A stretch of DNA of 20,394 nucleotides from Deltaproteobacteria bacterium (GTDB lineage: Bacteria > Desulfobacterota > Binatia > Binatales > Binataceae). The DNA is taken from NCBI GenBank assembly GCA_021780585.1, contig JAJXYM010000279.1, positions 1 through 20,394 of the forward strand, written 5' to 3'. Within the stretch, counting starts at the first letter, position 1; every line of letters starts with the position of its first letter. This document shows positions 13,331 through 20,394 of this stretch, one piece after another. The notes beneath the pieces were generated by a model. It ran no database searches. It saw nothing but the letters and a program-made list of their open reading frames with translations, and was not told the DNA's origin. The position numbers were made by a program, and so were the translations under genes.

Positions 13331-13761
13331 CGGCGTTCGGGCGAATCTCACTCCGGGCGCGGCGCGGACGCCGCTATCGCCGCGGCCAGGCGGCGATCGA
13401 ACTCGCGATAGTCGCGTTGCCGGCGCTGATCCTGCTGTTCGCGATCACGCAACTCGGAATCGCGGTATACACCTGGAATTCGATCGACTATGCGACGCGA
13501 TGCGCCGCGCGTTATGCGATGGTGCATGGCGCGAACAGTGTGTCGCCGGCGACTTCGAGTTCGGTGCAAAGCTACGTCGACGGATTGGTCGTCGGCCTGG
13601 ATCCGTCCGCGCTTTCCGTAACCACGACGTGGACTCCGGACAATAATCCGGGCAGCTCGGTCAAGATCCAGGTGCAATACAATTTCAACCCGGTCGCGCC
13701 CTTCGTCTCCTCGCTGACCCTGCCGCTTTCGAGCACGGCCGTGACGACGATCACGAATTAA
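13327..13761 (+). CDS. TadE-like pseudopilin, second copy
   Basis: This encodes 144 residues. The arginine-rich N-terminus is followed by RRGQAAIELAIVALPALILL (residues 18-37) with the conserved glutamate of TadE proteins, then the membrane helix and IDYATRCAARYAMVHGA, the amphipathic continuation. The C-terminal part is Ser/Thr-rich and beta-like (VKIQVQYNFNPVAPFVSSL). The ATG at 13327 overlaps the preceding stop codon (ATGA). The same frame is open from 12727, but that extension runs over the previous gene in another frame and looks non-coding. It is the last gene of the tad-like operon and ends shortly before the tRNA-Leu(UAG) gene on the other strand. It is probably a minor pilin working with the upstream products. 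Confidence 0.8.
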   Translation: MTAFGRISLRARRGRRYRRGQAAIELAIVALPALILLFAITQLGIAVYTWNSIDYATRCAARYAMVHGANSVSPATSSSVQSYVDGLVVGLDPSALSVTTTWTPDNNPGSSVKIQVQYNFNPVAPFVSSLTLPLSSTAVTTITN

Positions 13762-13794
13762 CTCCCGAGGCGCGCGGCCGGCGGTCGGCGCGAA

Positions 13795-13875
13795 TGCGAG
13801 AGGGGGGACTTGAACCCCCACGCCTTGCGGCACCGGATCCTAAGTCCGGCGCGTCTGCCATTCCGCCACTCTCGC
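13795..13875 (-). tRNA. tRNA-Leu(UAG)
   Basis: The acceptor stem pairs GCGAGAG with CTCTCGC. The anticodon stem CCGGA/TCCGG encloses CTTAGGA, giving UAG, which reads CUA and other CUN codons. A long variable arm (GCCGCAAGGC) and T-arm GGGGGTTCAAGTCCCCC are present. Unlike its neighbours, CCA is not encoded. The anticodon lies at 13840-13842. Confidence 0.96.
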
Positions 13876-14081
13876 GTGAAGATCAACTTACTGGAACGAT
13901 CATCCGCGTAGAAGCCGCCCGAACCTTCCCCGGCTCGGCCGGGAGCGACCGGCGGGCGGGCCAGGCGATGCGCCGGCGCCGCTAACGGCCAGCCCCGGCC
14001 GTCGCGGAAAGGAGCCGACACCTGATTGTCGCAGTTACCGGCTTGGCGCCTTGAACGATAATTCGGATGGTTCGGAGGCGT

Positions 14082-14172
14082 TGGCGGAGAGGGGGGGATT
14101 CGAACCCCCGGAGCCACAAGGGCTCACGTGATTTCGAGTCACGCCGGTTAAACCTGACTCCCGAACCTCTCC
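14082..14172 (-). tRNA. tRNA-Ser(CGA)
   Basis: The acceptor stem pairs GGAGAGG with CCTCTCC, followed by G and an encoded CCA. The anticodon stem CGTGA/TCACG encloses CTCGAAA, giving anticodon CGA for UCG codons. A long variable arm (GAGCCCTTGTGGCTC) fits serine. The D-stem is three pairs (CGG/CCG), normal for this class. The anticodon lies at 14134-14136. Confidence 0.96.
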
Positions 14173-14243
14173 GCAACCTTCGCAGCATTTCCGTTTAGCC
14201 CAGCCTAGTCAAGTATGGCCGGCGGCCGGCGACGCTCGGGAAG

Positions 14244-16763
14244 TCAGCGTTGCCAGGCGATGTGGGCGGCTTCGAGCGGCACGCAGGCGTCGGGATGGCG
14301 CGGCATGATGCGCGCGGTGAAATCCGCGGCGGGACGGTCGGCGGCGGCCTCGCCAACGTAGCTCCATCCACGGGTCGCGCCGATCAGCTCCTCGCCGCGG
14401 CTCAGCGCGACGCGCATCGCCGGCCGGCCGTCGGCGGCGTCGGCGAACATCTCGACCGCGACCGCGTCGGGCGCGAGTTCGTCGAGATAGACGGGGACGC
14501 GGAAAATATGGCGTCCGTCGCGGGTCTCGACCGCGACGTTGCCGAAGTAAAGCGCGCTCCAATGGCGGTCGAGCTCGGCGCGCCATTCGAGTAACCGCGC
14601 GGCGCGCAGGCCGCCGTCGGCGGCGCGATCGCGATACCTGCCCGCCATCGGCAGGTAGAATTTCTCGACGTACTCGCGAACCGCGCGATTGGCCGAGAAC
14701 TCCGGCGTGAGCCGCGCCATGCTCTCGCGGATCATCGTGACCCATCGCCGCGGCAGACCGGCGGCGTCGCGATCGTAGAATCGCGGCGCGACCTCACGTT
14801 CGATCAGGTCGTAGAGTTGCGCGGCTTCGACCGCGTCCCAGGCCGGATCGGAATCGTGCTCGCGGCCGTCGCCGATCGCCCATCCCAGCTCCGGGGCGTA
14901 GGCTTCGGCCCACCATCCGTCGAGTTCCGAAAGATTCAATCCGCCGTTGACGAGGACTTTCATGCCGCTGGTGCCACAGGCCTCCCACGGACGGCGCGGG
15001 GTGTTGATCCAGACGTCAACGCCGCGCACCAGATTTTCGGCGAGCAGCATGTCGTAATCGCCAAGAAAGACCGCGCGGCCGCGCACGTCGGGCCGATTCA
15101 CGAAGTCGATCCATTGACGCACCATCGCCTTGCCCTCGGCGTCCGCCGGATGGGCCTTGCCGGCGACCACGAGCTGGACCGGGCGATCGGCCCGCGAGAG
15201 CATCCGGACGAGGCGATCGGGATCGTGCAAAAGCAGATTGGGACGCTTGTAGGCGGCGAAGCGGCGGGCGAAGCCGAGCGTCAGCGTGTTGGGATCGAAG
15301 ACGCCGGCGTGGAACGGGCGGGAATCGCCGCGCGTGGCGATTTCGAGGGCGAGACGCGCGCGCACGTAGTGCACCAGTTCGAGCCGGTTCTGGGCGCGCA
15401 TGTTCCAGATTTGCTCGTCCGAGGCGCAACGCAACTGGTCGGCGGTTTTCTCGGTCGTTTCGCGCCAGCGTTCTCCTCCGCACAGGCAGGTCCAGAGTTC
15501 GTCGGCGGCGGCGGAATCCCAGGTCGGCGCATGCACGCCGTTGGTTACGTGGCCGATCGGAACCTCCTCGCGCGGCCAGCGCGGAAAAAGCGGCTGAAAG
15601 ATCGCGCGGCTGACCTGACCGTGAAGACGGCTGACCGCGTTGATCGCGCCGCTGCCGCGCACCGCCAGCCACGCCATATTGAACGGTTCGCTGGAATCAT
15701 TCGGATTGGCGCGACCGAGCGCCAGCACCTCGTCGATGCCGATGTGGAGGCGATTATCGGCATAGCGCCGCAGATATTCGGCGACCAGCGCCGGCGCGAA
15801 ACGATCGAAGCCGGCGGGCACGGGCGTATGGGTGGTGAAGAGATTGCCGGCGCGCGTCGCGGTCAGCGCCACCGCGAACGATTTGCCGGTCTCCTCCATG
15901 AAGTCCGCCGCCCGTTCCAACACCGCCATCGCGGCGTGGCCTTCATTCAGATGGCATACGGTGGGGCGGATGCCGAGTCCGCGCAGCATCCGCCATCCGG
16001 CGAGCCCCAGCACCACTTCCTGCGCCAGGCGCAATTCGGGACCGCCGCCATAAAGCTCGCTGGTGATTCCGCGATAAAGCGGCGCGTTGGCGGGATCGTT
16101 GGAGTCGAGCAGATAGAGCGGCACGCGCCCGACCCGCGCCTGCCACACCCGGAGCCACAGCTTATGGCCGGGCAGCACGATCGCCAGCCGGAACCACTCG
16201 CCGTCCTGATTGCGCACGGGCGAAATCGGCAACTGGCCGGGATCGTTGTATGGATAGAGCGCGGTCTGATTGCCGTCGCGCTCGATGAACTGGCGGAAGT
16301 AGCCCTGCTGATAGAGCATCCCGACGCCGACGATCGGCACTCCGAGATCATTGGCGGTTTTCAGTTGATCGCCGGCGACATTGCCGAGCCCGCCCGAATA
16401 GATCGGCAGCGCCTCGCTCAGGCCGAACTCCATGCTGAAATAGGCGACCGCGCCGAGCTCGGAGCCGGGATGCGCGCGGTCGAACCATGCCGCCGATTCG
16501 TTGCGGCGGCGTTGATGGGCGATGGACTGGTCGACGCGCGCGCGAAAGTCCCGATCGTTGGCCGCCTGCTCGAGCCGTTTGCGCGAAACCGTTTGCAGCA
16601 CCACCCAGGGATTGCGCGTCAGATGCCAAAGTTCGTGGTCGAGATAGTTCCAGATGAAGTCCGCGCCGTGATCCCAGCAATTGCGCAGGTCGAGCGCGAG
16701 TTGGACCAGCTTATCGACGCCTGCGACATCCCGCGGCGCAAAACCGTAATCGACGTTTGGCAT
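14244..16763 (-). CDS. glgP: Alpha-glucan (glycogen/maltodextrin) phosphorylase
   Basis: This encodes 839 residues of glycosyltransferase family 35, the branch with an extra N-terminal region (DUF3417-like; LDLRNCWDHGADFIWNYLD). The enzyme phosphorolyses alpha-1,4-glucans to glucose-1-phosphate in the cytosol. Landmarks: VAYFSMEFGLSEALPIYSGG, TVCHLNEGHAAM, FTTHTPVPAGFDRF, VTNGVHAPTW, GFARRFAAYKRPNLL, and the pyridoxal-phosphate site EACGTSGMKVLVNGGLN with Lys602. The C-terminal part carries a glucan-binding-like tail (VAVEMFADAADGRPAMRV). The ATG at 16763 is preferred to that at 16787 because GGAG lies six bases upstream. It is the last gene of the phosphoketolase-phosphoglucomutase-phosphorylase operon, starting 80 bases after the mutase stop. 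A long opposite-strand frame across it is a codon-bias artefact. Confidence is high. Confidence 0.93.
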   Translation of the reverse strand: MPNVDYGFAPRDVAGVDKLVQLALDLRNCWDHGADFIWNYLDHELWHLTRNPWVVLQTVSRKRLEQAANDRDFRARVDQSIAHQRRRNESAAWFDRAHPGSELGAVAYFSMEFGLSEALPIYSGGLGNVAGDQLKTANDLGVPIVGVGMLYQQGYFRQFIERDGNQTALYPYNDPGQLPISPVRNQDGEWFRLAIVLPGHKLWLRVWQARVGRVPLYLLDSNDPANAPLYRGITSELYGGGPELRLAQEVVLGLAGWRMLRGLGIRPTVCHLNEGHAAMAVLERAADFMEETGKSFAVALTATRAGNLFTTHTPVPAGFDRFAPALVAEYLRRYADNRLHIGIDEVLALGRANPNDSSEPFNMAWLAVRGSGAINAVSRLHGQVSRAIFQPLFPRWPREEVPIGHVTNGVHAPTWDSAAADELWTCLCGGERWRETTEKTADQLRCASDEQIWNMRAQNRLELVHYVRARLALEIATRGDSRPFHAGVFDPNTLTLGFARRFAAYKRPNLLLHDPDRLVRMLSRADRPVQLVVAGKAHPADAEGKAMVRQWIDFVNRPDVRGRAVFLGDYDMLLAENLVRGVDVWINTPRRPWEACGTSGMKVLVNGGLNLSELDGWWAEAYAPELGWAIGDGREHDSDPAWDAVEAAQLYDLIEREVAPRFYDRDAAGLPRRWVTMIRESMARLTPEFSANRAVREYVEKFYLPMAGRYRDRAADGGLRAARLLEWRAELDRHWSALYFGNVAVETRDGRHIFRVPVYLDELAPDAVAVEMFADAADGRPAMRVALSRGEELIGATRGWSYVGEAAADRPAADFTARIMPRHPDACVPLEAAHIAWQR

Positions 16764-16843
16764 CGCATGCTCCAGACGATTCGACATGAGGTCCGCGGCG
16801 CGGGGCGGCGGATGGGCTCGGCCGGCGTCGCGTTCGCGCCCGG

Positions 16844-18505
16844 CTACGCCGGCGCGAGTCCGTGCCGCGCAAACACCCGCGCGATCAGCGCCTGCGCTTC
16901 ATCCTGAATCCGCTTCAGATGGTCGGGGCCGCGAAAGCTCTCCGCGTAAATTTTGTAGACCTCTTCCGTGCCCGACGGCCGCGCCGCGAACCATCCGCCG
17001 TCCGTCACAACCTTAAGGCCGCCGAGCGGCGCGCGATTTCCGGGCGCGGTCGTCAACGTCGCGCGAATCGGTTCGCCGGCCAGTTCATGCGCCTCGACCT
17101 GATCGGGCGCCAGCCGCGCGAGCGCCTCCTTCTGCGCGCGCGTGGCGGGCGCGTCAATCCGCGCGTAAACCGGAGCGCCCAATTCGCGGGTCAGTTCGTC
17201 GTATAGCTCGCCGGGATCGCGGCCGGCGCGCGCGGTGATTTCGGCCGCGAGCAGGCCCATCACGATGCCGTCCTTGTCGGTCGTCCAGACCGATCCGTCG
17301 CGGCGCAGGAACGACGCGCCCGCGCTCTCTTCGCCGCCGAATCCCAGCGAACCGTCGCCCAGGCCCGCGACAAACCATTTGAAGCCGACCGGAACCTCGA
17401 ACAGCCGCCGGCCGATTTTCGCCGCGAGCCGATCGATAATCGCGCTGCTCACCGCCGTCTTGCCGATCGCGGCTTCCGCCGGCCAGCCCGCGCGATGCTG
17501 GAACAGCCAGGCAATCGCGACGGCGAGATAATGGTTCGGATTCATCAGCCCGGCCGATCGCGTGACCACGCCGTGGCGATCGTTGTCGGTGTCGTTGGCG
17601 AAGGCGACGTCGAATCGATCGCGCATCGCGACCAGCCCCGCCATCGCGTACGGCGACGAACAATCCATCCGGATTTTTCCGTCCCAATCGACATGCATGA
17701 AGCCGAAAGCCGGGTCGATCGTGTCGTTGACCACGGTCGCGTCGATGCCGTAGCGCTCGATAATCGGCGCCCAGTAATGCACCCCCGCGCCGCCCAGCGG
17801 ATCGATGCCCAGCTTCACCCGCGCGTCCCGAATCGCCGCCATCTCGACCACGTTCGCGAGATCGCTGATGTACGCGCCGATAAAATCATGGCGATGGGTG
17901 GTCGCCGCGGCGAGCGCCCGCGCCAACGGAATCCGGGCGATTTCGCCGCGCCCGGCCGCCAGAATCGCGTTGGCCCGGTCCTCGATCCATCGCGTCACCG
18001 CCGTCTCCGCCGGACCGCCGTGGGGCGGATTGTACTTGAAGCCGCCGTCGCTCGGCGGGTTATGCGACGGCGTCGCCACGATACCGTCGGCGAAGCCCGA
18101 TTTGCGGCCGCGATTGTGCGTCAGGATCGCGTGCGAGACCACCGGCGTCGGCGTATAGCCGCGCGCCGCGTCGATCATCGTCTCGACCCGATTCGCCGCC
18201 AGCACTTCGAGCGCGCTGGCGAACGCCGGCTCGGAGAGCGCGTGGGTGTCGATGCCGAGAAACAGCGGACCGGCGATTTTTTGCGCGCGGCGGTATTCGC
18301 AGATCGCCTGCGTAATCGCCAGGATATGCCATTCGTTGAACGAACCGTCGAACGCGCATCCGCGATGGCCCGAGGTGCCGAAGGCGACGCGCTGCGCCGG
18401 ATTCGCGGGGTCCGGCCGTTCGGCGTAATAGGCGGTCACCAGCCGCGCGACGTTCACCAGAAGCGACGCGGGCGCCCGTTTTCCCGCGAGCGGATTCACT
18501 GCCAT
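16844..18505 (-). CDS. pgm: Phosphoglucomutase, alpha-D-glucose-specific
   Basis: This encodes 553 residues, the usual length of E. coli-type Pgm, which interconverts glucose-1-phosphate and glucose-6-phosphate. The phosphoserine motif is TPSHNPP (residues 145-151, catalytic Ser147), the magnesium loop is DTDND (305-309), the sugar-binding motif is GGEESAG (390-396), and the C-terminal phosphate site is RPSGTEE (509-515). An N-terminal VAFGTSGHRG also belongs to the family. GAGG five bases upstream of the ATG supports the start. It follows the phosphoketolase gene by 18 bases and precedes glgP, so it supplies the middle step between glucan phosphorolysis and hexose-phosphate catabolism. All key residues are intact. 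Confidence 0.96.
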   Translation of the reverse strand: MAVNPLAGKRAPASLLVNVARLVTAYYAERPDPANPAQRVAFGTSGHRGCAFDGSFNEWHILAITQAICEYRRAQKIAGPLFLGIDTHALSEPAFASALEVLAANRVETMIDAARGYTPTPVVSHAILTHNRGRKSGFADGIVATPSHNPPSDGGFKYNPPHGGPAETAVTRWIEDRANAILAAGRGEIARIPLARALAAATTHRHDFIGAYISDLANVVEMAAIRDARVKLGIDPLGGAGVHYWAPIIERYGIDATVVNDTIDPAFGFMHVDWDGKIRMDCSSPYAMAGLVAMRDRFDVAFANDTDNDRHGVVTRSAGLMNPNHYLAVAIAWLFQHRAGWPAEAAIGKTAVSSAIIDRLAAKIGRRLFEVPVGFKWFVAGLGDGSLGFGGEESAGASFLRRDGSVWTTDKDGIVMGLLAAEITARAGRDPGELYDELTRELGAPVYARIDAPATRAQKEALARLAPDQVEAHELAGEPIRATLTTAPGNRAPLGGLKVVTDGGWFAARPSGTEEVYKIYAESFRGPDHLKRIQDEAQALIARVFARHGLAPA

Positions 18506-18523
18506 GGCTTCCTCGGACCGGGT

Positions 18524-20394
18524 TCAGAACGGCCATTTCCAATCGTTGAATTCAGGTTTGTCGATGCCCTGATCGGCGGCGTAGGCGAGACTTCCGCAGA
18601 TCTGATCCTTCAACCATTCCTTGACGTGCGCGCCTGCGGAATGGAGCCGCGGCACGCGATCGATCACGTCGATCGCGAGGTTGAAGCGATCGGTCTGGTT
18701 GTTGATCGCCAACTGCAGCGGCGTGTTGATATTGCCGCGCTCCTTGTAACCGCGCACATGCATATTCTCATGATTCGTGCGCCGGTAGGCGAGCTTGTGA
18801 ATCAGCCACGGGTAACCGTGGAAGTTCAGAATAATCGGCTTGTCGGTCGTGAACAGGCTGTCGAAATCGGCGTCGGACAGGCCATGCGGATGCTCGCTCG
18901 CGGGCTGCATCCGGAACAGATCGACCACGTTGACGAAGCGGATCTTCAGGTCGGGGAATTTCTCGCGCAGTATCGCCGTCGCCGCCAGCGCTTCGATCGT
19001 CGCAACGTCCCCGGCGCTGGCCATCACCACGTCCGGATCGCAACCCTGATCGGTCGAGGCCCAGTCCCACAGCCCAATTCCCTTCGTGCAATGCCGAATT
19101 GCCTCGTCCATCGACAGGAACTGCGGATGCGCCTGTTTGTCGGCGACGATCACGTTCACGTAGTCCAGACTCCGCAGGCAGTGATCCGCCACGCTCAGCA
19201 GGCAGTTGGCGTCGGGCGGCAAGTAGATGCGCGTTACGGCGGGACTCTTGTTGGTCACCACGTCGATGAAGCCCGGGTCCTGATGGGTGAAGCCGTTATG
19301 GTCCTGGCGCCATACGGTCGAGCTGATCAGGATGTTCAGCGAGGAGATCGGCGCCCGCCATGCGACTTCATTCCGGCATTTCTCCAACCACTTGGCGTGC
19401 TGATTCACCATTGAATCGATGACGTGGGCGAACGCCTCGTAGGTCGAAAACAGACCGTGCCGGCCGGTCAGCAGATAACCTTCGAGCCATCCTTCCAGCG
19501 TATGCTCGCTCAGCATCTCCATCACCCGGCCGTCGGGCGCCAGTTCGCCGCCGTCTTGATCCTCGGGGAGAAATTCGCCGAGCCAGGTTTTTTTCGACGC
19601 CTCGTAAATCGCCTGCAGGCGGTTGGACGCGGTTTCGTCCGGCCCGAAAACGCGGAAGTTATGCATATTCTCGCGCATCACGTCGCGCAGAAACTCCCCC
19701 GCGATATAGGTGTTCTGCGCCTCGACGCGACCCGGAGCCGCGACCGCGACGGCATACTCGCGAAAATCCGGCATCCGCAGCGGCTTGCGGATCAATCCGC
19801 CGTTGGCGTGCGGGTTCGCGCTAATCCGCCGATGGCGCGCCGGGGCGAGCTCCTTGAGCTCGCCAATCAACGCCCCACCGGCGTCGAACAGCTCCTCGGG
19901 CCGATAACTGCGCATCCATTGTTCGAGAATCTTCAGATGCTCGGCGTTCGCCGGCACGTCGGTAATCGGCACCTGATGGGCGCGCCAGAAGCCCTCGATC
20001 CGCTCGCCGTCGATCTCCTTCGGCGCCGTCCAGCCCTTGGGCGTGCGCAAAATGATCATCGGCCAGCGCGGCCGCCGCGCCGCGCTCGCGCCCTGACGGC
20101 GCGCCGTCTCCTGAATCGCGCGAATCTCGCTCACGCAACGTTCGAGCGTCGCGGCCATCGCCTGATGCATCTTCGGCGGATCGTCGCCCGCGACAACGTA
20201 CGGTTGATAGCCGTAGCCCTGGAACAGCCGCTCCAACTCGTCAGGCGGAATTCGCGCCAGGATTGTCGGATTCGCGATTTTGTAGCCGTTCAGATGAAGA
20301 ATCGGCAGCACCGCGCCATCGCGCGCCGGATTGAGAAACTTGTTCGAATGCCACGAGGTCGCCATCGGTCCCGTCTCCGCTTCGCCGTCGCCCA
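18524..20394 (-). CDS. xfp: Phosphoketolase, 5' end outside the window
   Basis: 622 residues are visible and the frame stays open to the window edge; roughly 170 N-terminal residues of a protein near 790 are missing. The enzyme is thiamine-diphosphate-dependent and cleaves xylulose-5-phosphate (and often fructose-6-phosphate) with phosphate to acetyl-phosphate and a shorter sugar phosphate. At the edge is the ThDP motif GDGEAETGPMATSWHSN, followed by LHLNGYKIANP, RTPKGWT, TWLGEFLPEDQDGGELAPDG (FLPEDQDG region), GRHGLFSTYEAF, SSTVWRQDHNGFTHQDPG and the C-terminal LNFHGYPWLIHKLAYRRTN. An ATG at 20365 could be mistaken for the start, but family residues continue upstream of it. The specificity for xylulose-5-phosphate over fructose-6-phosphate cannot be read from the sequence. 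It leads the operon with pgm and glgP. Confidence 0.96.
   Translation of the reverse strand, partial: GDGEAETGPMATSWHSNKFLNPARDGAVLPILHLNGYKIANPTILARIPPDELERLFQGYGYQPYVVAGDDPPKMHQAMAATLERCVSEIRAIQETARRQGASAARRPRWPMIILRTPKGWTAPKEIDGERIEGFWRAHQVPITDVPANAEHLKILEQWMRSYRPEELFDAGGALIGELKELAPARHRRISANPHANGGLIRKPLRMPDFREYAVAVAAPGRVEAQNTYIAGEFLRDVMRENMHNFRVFGPDETASNRLQAIYEASKKTWLGEFLPEDQDGGELAPDGRVMEMLSEHTLEGWLEGYLLTGRHGLFSTYEAFAHVIDSMVNQHAKWLEKCRNEVAWRAPISSLNILISSTVWRQDHNGFTHQDPGFIDVVTNKSPAVTRIYLPPDANCLLSVADHCLRSLDYVNVIVADKQAHPQFLSMDEAIRHCTKGIGLWDWASTDQGCDPDVVMASAGDVATIEALAATAILREKFPDLKIRFVNVVDLFRMQPASEHPHGLSDADFDSLFTTDKPIILNFHGYPWLIHKLAYRRTNHENMHVRGYKERGNINTPLQLAINNQTDRFNLAIDVIDRVPRLHSAGAHVKEWLKDQICGSLAYAADQGIDKPEFNDWKWPF

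Noticed and set aside
14817..16907. Open frame of 696 codons on the plus strand opposite glgP
   Set aside because: It is antisense to a gene with intact family motifs. Its product is Arg/His/Gly/Asp-rich with no recognisable domain, as expected from GC-rich codon bias.
17495..19414. Open frame of 639 codons on the plus strand opposite pgm and the phosphoketolase gene
   Set aside because: It crosses two well-supported genes and their junction and lacks any domain; it is a codon-bias shadow.
1..20394. CRISPR array or insertion sequence
   Set aside because: No regularly spaced direct repeats with unique spacers, no transposase and no terminal inverted repeat pair were seen.

Overview
The window is GC-rich chromosomal DNA from a Gram-negative bacterium. 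It carries a predicted outer-membrane barrel, a lipoprotein, Flp-type pseudopilin genes, strong GGAGG-like ribosome sites and GC-rich third codon positions. The gene mix (CADD-type oxygenase, DUF4239 protein, orphan TadE/TadG genes, and a phosphoketolase, phosphoglucomutase and glucan phosphorylase operon) would suit an environmental lineage of the Binatota, Desulfobacterota or Acidobacteriota kind. No marker gene settles the taxonomy, so this is only an impression.

Region by region: (1) bases 1-200 hold a decapitated conjugation gene (TrbF/VirB8-like), the edge of a decayed or truncated conjugative element lying to the left. (2) Bases 169-3204 encode cell-envelope proteins of unknown role: a beta-barrel protein (minus strand), a lipoprotein built from five exact 24-residue calcium-loop repeats, and a secreted beta-rich protein preceded by two perfect hairpins. 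A possible extra small gene lies on the minus strand between the first two. (3) Bases 3516-5682 form a tight plus-strand operon: a CADD-family enzyme with every known catalytic residue, a hotdog thioesterase and biotin synthase BioB. An Rv2258c-like methyltransferase follows after a 104-base gap. (4) Bases 7090-9658 hold a DUF4239 membrane protein, a patatin phospholipase and a small membrane protein, ending at the 3' end of a tRNA-Leu gene. (5) Bases 10036-11340 (minus) encode a helical phasin-like protein and a GST-like protein. (6) Bases 11592-13761 are a three-gene, overlapping TadG/TadE/TadE operon whose first product carries ten (N/D)SG repeats predicted to form a beta-helix. (7) tRNA-Leu(UAG) and tRNA-Ser(CGA) follow on the minus strand. 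(8) Bases 14244-20394 (minus) are a sugar-catabolic operon, in transcription order phosphoketolase (5' end outside the window), phosphoglucomutase and alpha-glucan phosphorylase. Together these could route stored glucan to glucose-1-phosphate, glucose-6-phosphate and, after isomerisation, acetyl-phosphate.

The strongest candidates for new biology are the CADD-thioesterase-BioB operon, which pairs two enzymes known as self-sacrificing cofactor makers; the orphan Tad operon with its beta-helix-like TadG; and the 24-residue repeat lipoprotein. No CRISPR array, insertion sequence or complete mobile element was seen.
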